A DNA stretch of 23,194 nucleotides from Chara braunii (GCA_003427395.1 BFEA01000120.1:2555713-2578906); one strand, 5' to 3'. Counted from the first letter of the stretch, positions 1-9,950 are shown. Program-made: numbers and translations. Notes: generated by a model not told the origin, from the letters alone.

Positions 1-1423
1 GTTGAATATGACAGGGCTGCGGAGAACTTCCCACGGATGTTGTCGCCATCTCATCTGCGGCTTAGTTACCACCCCTTTAACTTCTTTCTGGAAGCCTTGC
101 TGATGTGTTTGGTTCCTAATGCATCACTTTGTTCTCCCTCTTTCTCTTTCCTCTTCCGCAATGGCATGCAATCAGGAGATCGCATAATTTTGGAACCCCC
201 TGCGCGTCACATATGTCACGAACCACTTCCCGAACCCATCCTATCTTTCGTACCCCTGTTTATGTACCATATCAAACCCATTAAGAACCCCCTTTTCGGT
301 TTCTTGTTTTCGGATGCTGCATTTTCTTTTTTTTTGAAGCTTTTTCGATTTCCGGGTTCTGTTTTTCCTTTTTGTAAGTCGGGAAATACATGGGAATTTA
401 CGTGCACCTTAGCGAGCGCACGGGGAATTGGGCTCGGCGGTTGGGAATTCCGGGATAAGCGGAACTTCGACGTGTCCTTTTTGTATGTGTGAATGTTCTT
501 GGTCGCGTCGAGAAAAACTCTCGGAATTTTGCGCGAATACAAATAGGCGTAGAGTTTTCATTTCCCTCGTCGCTTTTTCGCGCGCGGATATGGTGATTTC
601 AATTTTGAATTAGGCTGTAACTGTTTTGGTGCCTTTTTCTCTCTTTTTGTTGACGGCACCACGTATGCCGAGCTTTCTCCTCTTTGTCCCCCGCCTCGCT
701 CCCCCCCGCGCTTCCCTTCCCTTCTCCCTCCTTTTTCTCTCTCCCCGTAACTGTTTTTCTTCTCTCTCTCTCTTTCTCTCCCACCTTGCTTTTTGCACGC
801 CCATTTCCCTTTCTCGGTCATCTGAATCTTGGACCCGTCTTGCGTTACTTCTCTCGCCTTTTCTCTTCTCCCCCTCTGAGTTTGGCGCACGACACCCGGT
901 CGATCCATCGATAACTCCCGTTCGCCAATCAGGTGCGCGGATCAATAGGACCTTCCTATTGCGCGGTGAATCTGATTGGTTGAACCTTGAGTTTCGAGGG
1001 ATCAACATGGCGTTCGTAGAGCACTTCTCACAAAGTCTTCTCCTCCTGCTTCTCCTCTTACATCTCAGCTTTCCCGTTCTCTTTCCGGACCTTGTCATCT
1101 TCTATTTTGATTTTATTTCCCTCGACTCTCTCTCTCTCTTTTTCTCTTCCTCTTTTTGAATGATGATGCGTCTAAATGATTGTCCCTCTCCTGAATGGGA
1201 ATGAGTTCGCATCCTATTTCTGTGTGAAAGAACTTCTTCCGGAACTCTTTCATTAGTTTCCTGGGTAATCCTCCTATGCAAGGACCCTGTCTTCTTGTCT
1301 TGTGAACGGTGGATGCGTGTGTACTATGCAATGCGATCTATCCTTCCCTGTGCATGTCTCATTTTCGCACCTTCCACATTGGATGCATACATGGAGACGT
1401 GTGACTTTTTTTTATTAGACGAT
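1..1423. other. Pyrimidine-rich stretch, no gene recognised
   Basis: No protein family is recognisable in any frame. The plus strand is strongly C/T-rich at about 615-860 and 1108-1160, which creates long low-complexity open frames on both strands (Ser/Leu/Phe-rich on plus, Arg/Glu/Lys-rich on minus). A symmetric inverted repeat sits at 925-979: CCAATCAG pairs with CTGATTGG and CAATAGG with CCTATTG. A short frame from 1007 begins with a Leu-rich, signal-peptide-like stretch but has nothing else to support it. Pyrimidine patches and CCAAT motifs occur in plant promoters, so a promoter is possible, but no transcript can be assigned. Confidence 0.4.
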
Positions 1424-2420
1424 TGTCGTCGGGATTTTGTCCGAGAATGCAAGAGTGTTTAGATCTGTAGTTCTGAGTGCACTGCGCATTCCATCTACCT
1501 TATGCTGTTCGGCATCAGTAGCCGACCCACGAGGCGGCCTCGAGAAACAAGGCGCCAGGAATTAACATCGCGCTGGCTAACTAAAGTTGAGCCGCGATCG
1601 GTCCCGTCAGTTGCATGCATGATTAAACTGACGAGTGTTTTTTCCCCTTCTTTGGCAGGATTGATTGAGGATTATTTCCTCCTCGTGATTGATATGTGGA
1701 ATGACAAGTACCCTCCGGTCGGGCGTCAGCCTCCCGTACCTCTCGTACCCACACGACCTTTTCCTTACAACGAGGAAAGGACACGTGTATGCGAGTGGGA
1801 GGTACGAGAAGCTGTCGCGCAGATCGGCGGGCGATACTACTTCCCCCCGGCAAACCGTTGTTCAGGGTTCGTAGAGGTTGGGTTTGTGGTTATCGACACA
1901 CACTTCCCACCCTACTCAATATTGTTCCCCTTTAATGAACTAATCGTTATCCTGTGGACGGCAGTGGCGCCCCATTGGCCTCGAACCCTGTGCACAGAGT
2001 GCCAGCGTTTCGATCGCTACGAAGCGAAGGGCTTCCACTACCGAATACGGAGCGAGGACGAGCACAAGGAGAGAGCCACGCGTCTGCGACCCTCCTCATC
2101 AGACTCAGAACTGACCAACGAGCGACGACGGGACTTGATCCGAAAACGAGACACGCGAAGCGTGCCGAAACCCTTCCGCTCTAAACGACGGGCCGTAGCA
2201 CGGTGGGAAGCCCGACAACAATTCCTAGATTGAATTTGAATTCCGCGAGGCGCGAAAACAATCGACTTGCTTCATCGGATCAACACGGGGAAATTCAGTT
2301 CCGTCTGTGTCCCCACACTCAATTTCCAGAAATCCTTGGCACACCCCAGCGTGCTGTTTTTCTGGGCCTCTTTCCGCACAATTAACACTCCGAATGAAAG
2401 ACAGCACGGGTTGTGAGGTT
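1424..2420 (+). repeat. LTR-like segment related to the gypsy LTR at the right end
   Basis: Three blocks match, in inverted orientation, the sequence next to the gypsy primer-binding site at 21705-22011. Block 1424-1523 shares GAGAATGCAAGAGTGTTTAG, GCACTGCGCAT and CCTTATG...CATCAG.AGCC with 21878-22011. Block 2290-2348 shares CAGTTCC and AATCCTTGGCACACCCC-like sequence with 21765-21830. The last block, TTGTGAGGTT at 2411-2420, matches the sequence directly abutting the PBS of the other copy. The order is conserved, so this is probably an old LTR in plus orientation. No PBS follows it, which suits a solo LTR. About 750 bp (1524-2289) has no counterpart in the other copy and is either an insertion here or a deletion there. 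The left boundary was not found. Confidence 0.55.
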
Positions 2421-2558
2421 GCTTGTCACACATTGCTGACCATCCTTGTCTGAGCTATCATCCAGCGCCCAGCGCCTCTCGGAACTTGGACTGCTCAGCT
2501 GGTTCGGTGGGGAGTGCTGGGGAGCGGGGCAGGGAGTACAGCGGGTTGAGGAAGGACA

Positions 2559-2610
2559 GGGGATGGGGAGGGGAGGTTGACTGGGAGTGGGGGAGAGGGG
2601 GGGGGGGGTG
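2559..2610 (+). other. G-run cluster, possible G-quadruplex
   Basis: The plus strand carries successive runs of three or more G with short spacers, ending in a 12-G homopolymer just before 2610. From about 2583 the pattern (GGG, AGT, GGGGG, AGA, then the long G run) meets the usual G-quadruplex rule of four G-tracts with loops of seven or fewer. The long homopolymer is also a likely place for sequencing error. Confidence 0.5.
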
Positions 2611-3687
2611 AATGGTGAGGGGCCCGAAGGTACAGGAGGGGTATCGGGAGGGTTCAGTTTGTGACTATGTTGGTGATCGATGATTCTCGGCATTTTTGTC
2701 ACCGACAAATTGCGACAATGAACAGAGAATGAGAAAAAACATTTAGCTGCTGCTTGTTCCCCGTTTTGTTTTGTTTTTTTCCAAATTTAGTGAATGATTG
2801 GTTGATCGAAGTATGATTGGTTGATTGGTTATGGACTATTTGTAGGGATGTTGGGAGTAAACAGCAAATGGGGCTCAGAGAAGGAGAAGAGGGGAACGAA
2901 GCACTTCTCTGCTGCCCTTCATTTGAAGACTTTATCTCTTCTCACCAGCGCAACATCCTTCCGTTGTTACTCAATTCCTTCAAAGCCACTCCACCTATTC
3001 CTTCCCTCCGGGACCCCATTTGCCACCCTGCCACCCAAACATGTACTTGACTCCAGTAGACTTGTCATGTCTCCTTTCCCCTCAATCTTCTACCCGCTTT
3101 CCTTTAACCTCACACCCCTCATTGATTGTAGACCACTGACTACCCTTCTTCTGATCACTCTGGAGTCTGAACCCAATGTGCCCAGCAATGTCACCTTTCT
3201 TCGAAAATTTACACCTAGGCTGCCTGATCCTCTTTATGAAACGAAGAGATACAGAGCTTCCTCCTTCCTTCTTCAAGTTAGCGCATAGCCACCAATCCGA
3301 CACCGACAAACCTTTCTCTTATATAGATTATATAAACATATATAATGGAAAAAAAACTTCCATGCTAACAACACCCATTTCTACTCCTTTCAATTACGTC
3401 ACCCCAGCCACCAGAGAGAAGAGCATAAACCATAGCCTATGTCCACCCTACCCCTGTGTTGGCTCCTGTCTTTCCCTTGTAAACGGGAAAGCAAGCAGCA
3501 TTCTCAACACCAGGAACCCATCATGACTGTTTCCAATGAACAACGCTATTAGAAGGATCCAAATTCCGTCCAAATGCAAAGCGAGCCGAGAGTTCCACAG
3601 TCCTCAACAACTAACACCCGCCAAGTGGACCCAGCCTACGCCTGCAAAAGAATAAAGGGTGTGTTTACATGTGGCATCTAACGCACC

Positions 3688-3791
3688 AGCAGCGCATGTA
3701 TGCATTCAGAGCCCTGGGCGCTTAGGTACGCTTACGCACAGCAGCAGACATATGCGTTCAGAGCCACGGGCGCTTGGGTGTGCGTGCGTGC
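3688..3791 (+). repeat. 52-bp tandem repeat, two copies
   Basis: Copy 1 begins at 3688 and copy 2 at 3740. Both contain GC.TTCAGAGCC.GGGCGCTT.GGT at the same offset (3702 and 3754). The copies differ at about ten positions, so the duplication is not recent. Confidence 0.75.
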
Positions 3792-4424
3792 TTGCCATAC
3801 GTTGTATTTGGGGGAAGACTGTAGCTTTCGGACATCAGAGCTACTTAGATGCAGGACCAGATCTTCAGCCATCACCACCGGCAACAAAAGACTCCCCTAC
3901 CTAGTTTGGACAGGGTTGAAGATCAGGCTGAAATTAGAGGACACTGTGAAGTGAAAAAAGAGGTTCTCAGAAAATATGAAGCAAACATTCCTTTAGGCTT
4001 TTGCTGTGTTGACCCACAATATCATTCCTTGGAATTGTATCTTCAACCACCAGTACTTCCAAGGCACTTTTGGCCGGGGGATCCAAATGCCCTGCGCGCC
4101 AAAAAAAAAAGAACTGGCACTGGCCTCGTTTTGCCTGGTGCCACCAACCATTTCGCTCCAGCTGCCGACCCCCGAAAGTTGCAGCAGCATGCAAGCTACA
4201 ACTTCGAAAAATTGCCTGGAGAAAGTGCTGGTGGTTTCAGAGCCTCTTTTTTTAAAAACAAAGAAGGAAAATACGGTATATAAGACTTTACATCAGTATG
4301 ATCTTGTAAATGGAATTATCTTGATTGCAGTTGTCATCTTTTTTCTGAGTGGGGCAGCAATCATTCACGAGACCATGCCACAAAGAAACGGTGCATTTGA
4401 GATTTCACAGAAATGACGAGTACC

Positions 4425-4530
4425 CGCTTGTGGCTGAATGGTCCACGCTTGTAACTGTTAATGAAGACATCGTGAGCTCAAACCCTGATGCATACAATGA
4501 TATTAGGGGTTATAGCCCCTTATAGAAAAG
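4425..4530 (+). mobile_element. tRNA-derived SINE-like head
   Basis: GTGGCTGAATGGTC at 4430-4443 resembles the A box of a tRNA-type RNA polymerase III promoter, and GAGCTCAAACC at 4474-4484 resembles the B box, with tRNA-like spacing. The sequence does not fold into a complete tRNA cloverleaf that I can find, so a SINE head is preferred to a tRNA gene. The 3' end and target-site duplication were not found. What follows to about 4980 is non-coding, purine-rich sequence that may be the SINE body. Confidence 0.4.
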
Positions 4531-4982
4531 GGAAAGAACAAAGGACTATTGGAAAGCCAGGTGTCATGGCCTGACATGGGTCAGAGAAAAAGGAAAGAAA
4601 GGGACCAAGCCGACAAACAGCAGATCTGTCCTGAATTAGACCTCTAAGGACGTGCTCACACCTGTGCTTTCTGAAAACTGGGGAATCCAGAAAGGACACC
4701 CACTTTGGTCTACCCTCCTACGTGGGGCCCTTACAGTACAATCTTTGTAGTATGACCAGGCGAGGGGTCTTGACCTCCTCTGAAAGAAAAGAGAATGCCT
4801 TTGGCATAAATGAAGTGAGAAGAGAAATGGAAGACATAATAAGGAGTACTACAGAAAAGAACCTTGATCCGAATTGTCAAAAGGGGCGAAAAGGTGACTG
4901 AGAACCACAAAACTTTTCACTGGGGCTGTAATGCAAGGGCAAGCAATGCCGTCCTAGTCCCTGTCTTATTGCCAGTCTTTAT

Positions 4983-5040
4983 GGGACGCTGGGCCCGCTT
5001 CTCAGCAGGTGTAGCTCCCCACCAACAGACTTGAGCCATT
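4983..5040 (+). repeat. Second copy of the short retroposon repeat
   Basis: This stretch begins GGGACGCTGGGCCCGCTTCT and continues through AGCTCCCCACCAA to AGCCATT. It matches the minus strand of the retroposed insert in the LINE (6568-6624) with few differences. The two copies are in opposite orientation. No poly(A) tail or target-site duplication is visible here, so this copy is either truncated or part of a longer relative. Confidence 0.65.
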
Positions 5041-5720
5041 GCAAGCCGAGACCCACATCAGAGTGGTGTTCATGCCGCTGTCCTGGGGCCTAGTCCCACC
5101 AGCCTCTGTTGAGCTGGGTGTTGTTGAGCCCCGCAACCAACTGTGATAGGGTACCGATATGACGTGGTTTGATCAGCAGCGATTTTTAGCATGGATGTGA
5201 AAGAGAAAAAAAATAATCTCGATTTGGTGATTTCATTAGCTCAATAAAACCGGTCGCAATGTACAGATGTCATGGAAGTTGCAGAAAAATCGACCTTCCC
5301 TTGTGCAGGCACAATCGGTGATCACAAAGAATGGACTCCCAATCTATTCCAATGTCGGACAGTATAATGAACTGATAGACATTGCTCTCAGAGGAACCGC
5401 GGGAAAAAATCTACTCTCTAGTAGTAAAGTGTGGGTAGAGGCCGATTTGCATTCCGTCAACTGAAGGACCTCTGCGCAGAGAAATCTGACACTGATGAGC
5501 CTGGACCCCATTGTGGCCAGTATCGTGGGCAGGGAAAGCACGGGGGCTAGAGTTGCGTAACCAAGGACAACCTAGCTGCTGTACAGGGACTCACCACCGT
5601 TGTACACAGTGTGCAGCTTGTTAACAGAGTCTTCTGTTAGTGATGATGTCAGCATGGTAACCGGGTTACAGGCACACAGATAGCATTAAGAAGTTCTTTA
5701 TCTCCCATGCATGAGAATGT
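5041..5720. other. Unassigned sequence upstream of the LINE
   Basis: A LINE endonuclease domain would be expected here if the element were complete. I could not find its hallmark motifs in any frame. A 65-codon open frame at 5267-5464 has no recognisable family. The LINE is therefore taken as 5'-truncated, or this part is too decayed to read. Confidence 0.3.
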
Positions 5721-6176
5721 AAGGCTACACTGGACAAGCTGCTAAAGGAGCTAGAGAATTGGGGCAATAAACTACAAACTCACCCCTTGGATGATATGGC
5801 CTACCACAGACTGCAAGCTGTGAGCGATCATCTACAATCCTATCTCTAAGCCCAGGCTGAATCGTGGCGCATGCAAGTGTGTATAAGAAAACAAGACACG
5901 GATGGGACAGTGGCAAAGACATTTTTTCGAAAGGCTAAAGCAAGAGCAACGCAAGCATCAGTGCCCTCCCTTTGCCACCCCTTTGACCACTCCCTACCAA
6001 AAGCGACTAATCCATGAACTATTGTGGAATACGCAGCCCAGTTTTACCAAAGGTTGTATACCTCAAAGGCGGCCCGACAGGGACCCCAGCAAGTGGCCGC
6101 CGCTAGAGACACGATGATCCAACACCTCCCAGTGATGTTGTCTTCACAACAAGACAACGGCTCGACGATCCATTAA
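5721..6176 (+). pseudogene. LINE ORF2 linker segment (between endonuclease and RT)
   Basis: One frame reads through a helical, Leu/Gln-rich segment (LDKLLKELENWGNKLQ near the start), then the features common in LINE linkers: a QAE.WR motif, an R.QD.D... block, KTFFRKAKARA, an HPFDHSLPKAT block and AAQFYQRLYT. There is one in-frame TAA at 5848-5850, where the family would have a glutamine, so CAA to TAA is the likely change. The frame ends at TAA 6174-6176, but the natural continuation (LTMDELLEALKGM) is already in another frame, so a frameshift lies near 6155. Confidence 0.75.
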
Positions 6177-6547
6177 CCATGGATGAGCTGCTAGAAGCCT
6201 TGAAAGGAATGGAGGACGAAAAGACCCCAGGGTTGGACTTTTTTTCCCAAGGAATTCTGGCTCCAATACTGGCATATCTTTCAAGGGAGCATTGAGATCT
6301 ATGTGAATGCAGTTCAGAAGGAAGGGACCTTTGGGGGCCTGATTAGTTAAGGAGTAACCACGCTGCTCTATAAGAAAGGAGAAAAGGAAGATATCCGTAA
6401 CTACCGTTCGATCACACTCCTTCCCCTCCCATATAAGATGGCCTCCAAAGCCCTCCCCAACCGGCTGCTTCCACACATAAACCACCTCGTTTTCCAAGAT
6501 CAAACTGGGTTCATGCCGCAAAGTAACATACAGGATAACGTCCTCTT
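6177..6547 (+). pseudogene. LINE reverse transcriptase, finger region
   Basis: Begins with LTMDELLEALKGMEDEKTPGLD, the usual 'E...A...M...K.PG.DG' block that opens a LINE RT domain. A frameshift at the T-run 6238-6245 moves the reading to FPKEFWLQYW, followed by the conserved strip LLYKKGEKEDIRNYR then ITLL, then KMASKALPNRLLPHI and QTGFMPQ. An in-frame TAA at 6348-6350 precedes GVTTLL. The segment is cut at 6547 inside the codons for QDNVLL by the retroposed insert; deleting that insert with one target-site copy joins this frame exactly to the downstream RT palm frame. Confidence 0.85.
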
Positions 6548-6722
6548 TTGTTTTTTTTTTTTAATAGATGGCTTCGTTCTATTGGTGGGGAGTTGCACCT
6601 GCTAGAAAACGGGTCCAGCGTCCCTTACATCATAATCACTGAAAAGACAAGGAGCAGCACATGCTGGGAACCGGGCCCAGCGTCCCGTCTGATCAGATAT
6701 GAGCACAGGATAACGTCCTCTT
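6530..6722 (-). mobile_element. Short retroposon (SINE-like) inserted in the LINE, with 18-bp target-site duplication
   Basis: The 18-bp sequence ACAGGATAACGTCCTCTT occurs at 6530-6547 and again at 6705-6722. The insert between them (6548-6704, 157 bp) starts with a T-rich run at 6548-6562, which is the poly(A) tail of a minus-strand element. Long TSD plus poly(A) is the signature of LINE-mediated insertion. The insert contains two diverged copies of a 36-bp unit (6589-6624 and 6651-6686, 29 of 36 identical, period 62). Part of it is also present at 4983-5040. No clear tRNA-type A and B boxes are visible, so the copy may be 5'-truncated. Removing the insert and one TSD restores the LINE RT reading frame. 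Confidence 0.93.
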
Positions 6723-6723
6723 A

Positions 6724-7551
6724 GTGAATGAAACTATAAAGTACGGCAGGCAACACCGTAAAAAAGTTGTCATCCTGTTCATAGATTTTGAAAAAGCATA
6801 TGACCATGTGGATTGGGACTTCCTGGACTGTTGTCTACACAAAATGAACTTTGGGGACTACTTCAGAGCGTGGGTATCCATTATGCACAGGTCAGCGGCC
6901 ACAAACATCATGGTTAATGGACACCTCTCCCCCCCATTTCCACTGCAGAGATCAGTTAGGCAAGGGGATCCAGTGACCCCTCTTCTCTTCGTACTAGTCA
7001 TGGAGGAACTAGCAGTAATGATCAGAAATAACCCGTCCATAGAACGCATTGACATCCCTGAATTGCCCCTCCATATGGTGCATGTGACATCCCTGTTTGC
7101 TGACGATTTCACGGTCCTCATCAAGGCCTCTGCGGCATCCCTTCAAGCACTAACCGACACCATCCAAACATTCACGGTGGCTGCGGATATGAAAGTTAAT
7201 TGGGAGACAAAGATAGAAGGATGGTGGCTTAGCCCGCAGAACACCCAACCACCGCAGCAGCCACCGGTTGACTGGGGCGCAAGTGAAGAAGCAATAAAAA
7301 TCATTGGGATCCGTCGGACGACTATGAGTTCTCCGAGAGATCACAATCAGACACTAGTACAAATGACACTTCAAAGATTGGCTAAGTGGGATGGCCTCCA
7401 CACATCGCTGGTTGGGAGAGCTCTGGCCATAAACAACATTGTTTTATCCACTATCTGGTATAAAACGGTCTTTTGGGAAATCCCAAAAAAACACCTTGTG
7501 CATATCCAAGCAACGTTGTCAACATACTTATGGAGAAACATCATAAGCTGA
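6724..7551 (+). pseudogene. LINE reverse transcriptase, palm and thumb
   Basis: This is the longest uninterrupted piece of the RT, 275 codons. Motif A is LFIDFEKAYDHVDW with the catalytic Asp at residue 21. Motif B is RQGDPVTPLLF at 79-89. Motif C is FADD at 125-128 with both catalytic aspartates kept. A motif-D-like NWETK follows, then IIGI near the motif-E position. The first Met is internal to the ancestral ORF, because the frame continues upstream across the retroposed insert. It ends in TGA after LWRNIIS; homology then resumes in another frame, so there is a frameshift at about 7535. The core active-site residues survive, but the broken context rules out function. Confidence 0.92.
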
Positions 7552-7729
7552 CAAAATGCCTGAAGAAAGTGGCTTGGAAATACATGACCCAACCAAAGAG
7601 AATTGGTGGGTCAGGCATCCTGGATCCTGGGGATGAAATCAAGGCGCTTATTTTCAAAGTGATTATTCGCCTATTGCTTGCAAATGATGTCATGTGGCTG
7701 CCACTAGCATATATACAGCTAGTTAATCT

Positions 7730-7980
7730 GGCCCCTCCCTCTCACCTAGATGCCCCAGTCCACCCCCTGCAATGGCTAACAAACAAAGTTTGGTCTGTGT
7801 CTGGGCCCCCACGCCATAAGAACGATGGCCCACTAGCATATATCTGTCTCTTATACACATCTAGATGTGTATAAGAGACAGGGCCCCTCCCTCTCACCTA
7901 GATGCCCCAGTCCACCCCCTGCAATGGCTAACAAACAAAGTTTGGTCTGTGTCTGGGCCCCCACGCCATAAGAATGATGG
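7730..7980 (+). repeat. Artefactual 99-bp duplication around the first adapter
   Basis: 7730-7828 and 7882-7980 are the same 99 bp with one visible difference (AACGATGG versus AATGATGG). The 14 bases at 7830-7843 also repeat 7701-7714. The adapter at 7844-7881 sits between the copies. The pattern fits a mate-pair read with an untrimmed junction that the assembler extended on both sides. Confidence 0.9.
7844..7881. other. Nextera/Tn5 mosaic-end junction adapter (artefact)
   Basis: CTGTCTCTTATACACATCT is followed directly by its exact reverse complement, giving a perfect 38-bp palindrome. The 19-bp half is the hyperactive Tn5 mosaic end used in Nextera libraries, and the head-to-head pair is the circularisation junction of Nextera mate-pair libraries. 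It is not part of the genome. Confidence 0.98.
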
Positions 7981-8485
7981 CACACCTCACAACAGCGTGA
8001 GACGGGATCTTAAACACGACCCGTTGTGGATAAGGATACTACATTTCTGGAGGGAAATGGGCCCGACCAAGAAGCATCCCTCTTTAAGGTGGCAAGAGAT
8101 ATGGCGACAGCCACTGTTTGGCAACCCCGATGTATGTGACGAGACAGACTCGCCACTCTCCCTGACAGGTAACTCCCATTGGCTTACATTGGTGAGGAAT
8201 GGCCTCTTCTGTGTCGGGGACCTCTGGGATACCCAGTGAGGTGAATGAAAGTCTGTGCAGCAGTTGCAACAAAACTTGAGGCACATTAGAAAAAGACAGG
8301 ATAAGTTGGACCTCATCCACAGGGCAGTCCCACTTTCGTGGGTGGCCGCCCTACATGAGGGTCCCACGATCTGCAGCCTGGATTGGGTGACGAAGAGCAC
8401 CCGGAACCCCATCCCCATGACTATCTTCAGGGTGGCCCACTGCAACGGACAAGAAGCACACCTCCATGCATATGAACTGGAGTAG

Positions 8486-9950
8486 ACATTTCATAGGCAA
8501 AATAGTCGTTGTCATCGTCCCCCACCACCCTCACCCTAGTCAAATCTCCCGCGGGACATAGTCTGTCTAGTTTGGACGATAATCCCTCACATCCGTTTTG
8601 TCCCCTTCTCATACATGACGATGGTGAGTCTGGTGACCCCTTGACCCATCAGTCCCCTAAACAATTGTTGTTGTTCGACCACTTGCACAAAGTGCATAAA
8701 GTTCTAACGGATCTCCTACCAAAAACACAGCCAAAATTCTTTGCATGAGAGAAGTCTTGAAAGTTTTTCATCTTCCATGTCCTTAAACCGCCAGTGCACG
8801 GCCCCACCTTGCTTGGGAAAAAACTCGTCGTCTACGAAAATTTCGGAGGCCCAGCGCCATAGATAAATTGAATCGACGGCGGGTGGCCTTCGAAGAGGGT
8901 CCACGACCGATAGCTGGATGTAATTGTGGTTTAACGACAGTTCTAACCTCCTCTTTTGATAGGGGTAAGTGCAACTAGTTTCTTTGTGCTTGTGTTCAAC
9001 AGGAGGTCATGACTTGTACGAGAACCTCCCTTGCATTATTCAACATGCAATGATCTCACATGTGGACCTTTCCTCTCCCCGAAACTTACCCAGGCGACAG
9101 TCTGTGAATCTAGATGTACAGACAGTGTTTAATGATCGCCCCCAGCCAAGGTCTGACCCATGACATCGTCGTAGTAACCCGAGTATACCCACCTAGCACA
9201 ATTATTATGGACTCCTCTATTTGTATTGTTTGTTATATATAGACTAATATAGTGTTGTTTTGTGATTGTGGCATAGGGCTCTAGGCTTCCAGCCTAATAT
9301 TAGTAGATGTATGACCACCATGCACCTATTTACCTCTACACATCCTTAGACCATTCTCTGGTCACATTTTTTTTGTGGTTGTACTACTATTGTTTTGATT
9401 GTTATTGGTTGTATATCATGTGGAGGTGCCCTAGCCTCTATCCTTGGTAGGTCAACGACAATTATCCGACCTTATACCTAAGTTATCAACCGCACACATA
9501 TAGTCATTATAGTTGTATGTTTTCATCACCCAAAGCAGCCATAGTTTCCATTATCAGTACGTACCAGGCCACTCTCCATTCCACTTGTTTTTATCATCAA
9601 CAAGGCCTAGTCTATTTGTCAATGTAGGAAGTAAACAATCCCACCACAATCAATTCCTAAGACACCCCCTATTACAGATTCCCCTCAAGTTATCAACCAG
9701 TGCAGCACTAGTATGTACTAGGTCACCATCTACCCCCCTTACCTTCGTAATCGACAAGGCTTACTGTGGTTTATTTCCATGAAGGCTATACCGCAGAACT
9801 CCGGCATAATCCTCCCACTAACAGGACCCCCCCCATTCTATCCCACTTGCGGCCATACCCCCCCAAAGCAAACTCTTAATTTAACCAGTTTATGTGATCA
9901 ATCCCCCCGTAATATCCCTTGCCGATATTCCAACTATCTCCATATGATGT
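8486..9950. other. Unassigned stretch downstream of the LINE
   Basis: No protein family is recognisable. The first 500 bases have protein-like open frames on both strands (8509-8748 plus, 8716-8904 minus) that may be remnants of the LINE tail or another element. From 9180 on the sequence becomes low in G on the plus strand with many stops in all frames, and I see nothing in it. Confidence 0.3.

Larger units (their letters stand above)
2421..4400. other. Unassigned intergenic stretch
   Basis: No protein family, RNA gene or element end is recognisable. Visible items are a G-rich run at 2559-2610, a TATA-rich patch at about 3320-3345 and a two-copy 52-bp tandem repeat at 3688-3791 (listed separately). 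Overlapping open frames of about 140 codons at 3849-4283 and 4006-4416 have no recognisable motif. The second ends with a hydrophobic stretch that could be one membrane segment, but nothing else supports a gene. Confidence 0.35.
5721..8485 (+). mobile_element. Decayed non-LTR retrotransposon (LINE), 5'-truncated
   Basis: The element reads in the order expected for the second ORF of a LINE: a helical linker, RT fingers with the 'kk...NYR.I.LL' block, the RT palm with F.D..KAYD, RQGDP and FADD, then the C-terminal region with the 'W..M..PK..GG.G..D' signature. The endonuclease domain was not found. The ORF is broken by at least three frameshifts (about 6155, 6240 and 7535), several stops, a 157-bp retroposed insert at 6548-6704 and an adapter artefact near 7829-7980. 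It cannot encode a working protein. The layout resembles plant L1-type elements; the exact clade was not determined. Its 3' end is placed at the last readable stop, so the true end may lie further right. Confidence 0.9.
7536..8485 (+). pseudogene. LINE ORF2 C-terminal region
   Basis: Reads KVAWKYMTQPKRIGGSGILD and KALIFKVIIRLLLANDVMW, the usual LINE C-terminal block after the RT thumb. Further on come a PLFGNP segment, GLFCVGDLWD and an HRAVPLSWVAAL segment. The adapter artefact and its duplicated flank (7829-7980, 152 bp) split the frame. Deleting those 152 bp puts 7536-7828 and 7981-8236 back in one frame. In-frame TGA codons at 8237-8239 and 8246-8248 look like CGA-to-TGA changes. The final stop is TAG at 8483-8485. 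A Cys/His zinc-binding motif often found near the end of such proteins was not located. Confidence 0.8.

Noticed and set aside
626-1159. 177-codon frame and minus-strand Arg/Glu-rich frames in the first kilobase
   Set aside because: Their composition is entirely dictated by the CT-rich sequence; no domain.
1502-2233. 243-codon open frame as a host gene
   Set aside because: It starts inside the LTR-like block, has no recognisable domain and lies in a locally GC-richer stretch where long open frames are easier by chance. Kept only as a remark.
7844-7881. A natural Tn5/IS50 insertion
   Set aside because: Only the engineered mosaic end is present, head to head, with no transposase and no genomic 9-bp duplication; it matches a library adapter.
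8716-8974. Protein-like minus-strand frames just after the LINE
   Set aside because: Two overlapping frames cannot both be real and neither matches a family I know.
8965-9002. GTAAGT...CAG as a 38-base intron
   Set aside because: Good-looking splice signals, but too short for a typical intron and no recognisable exon on either side.
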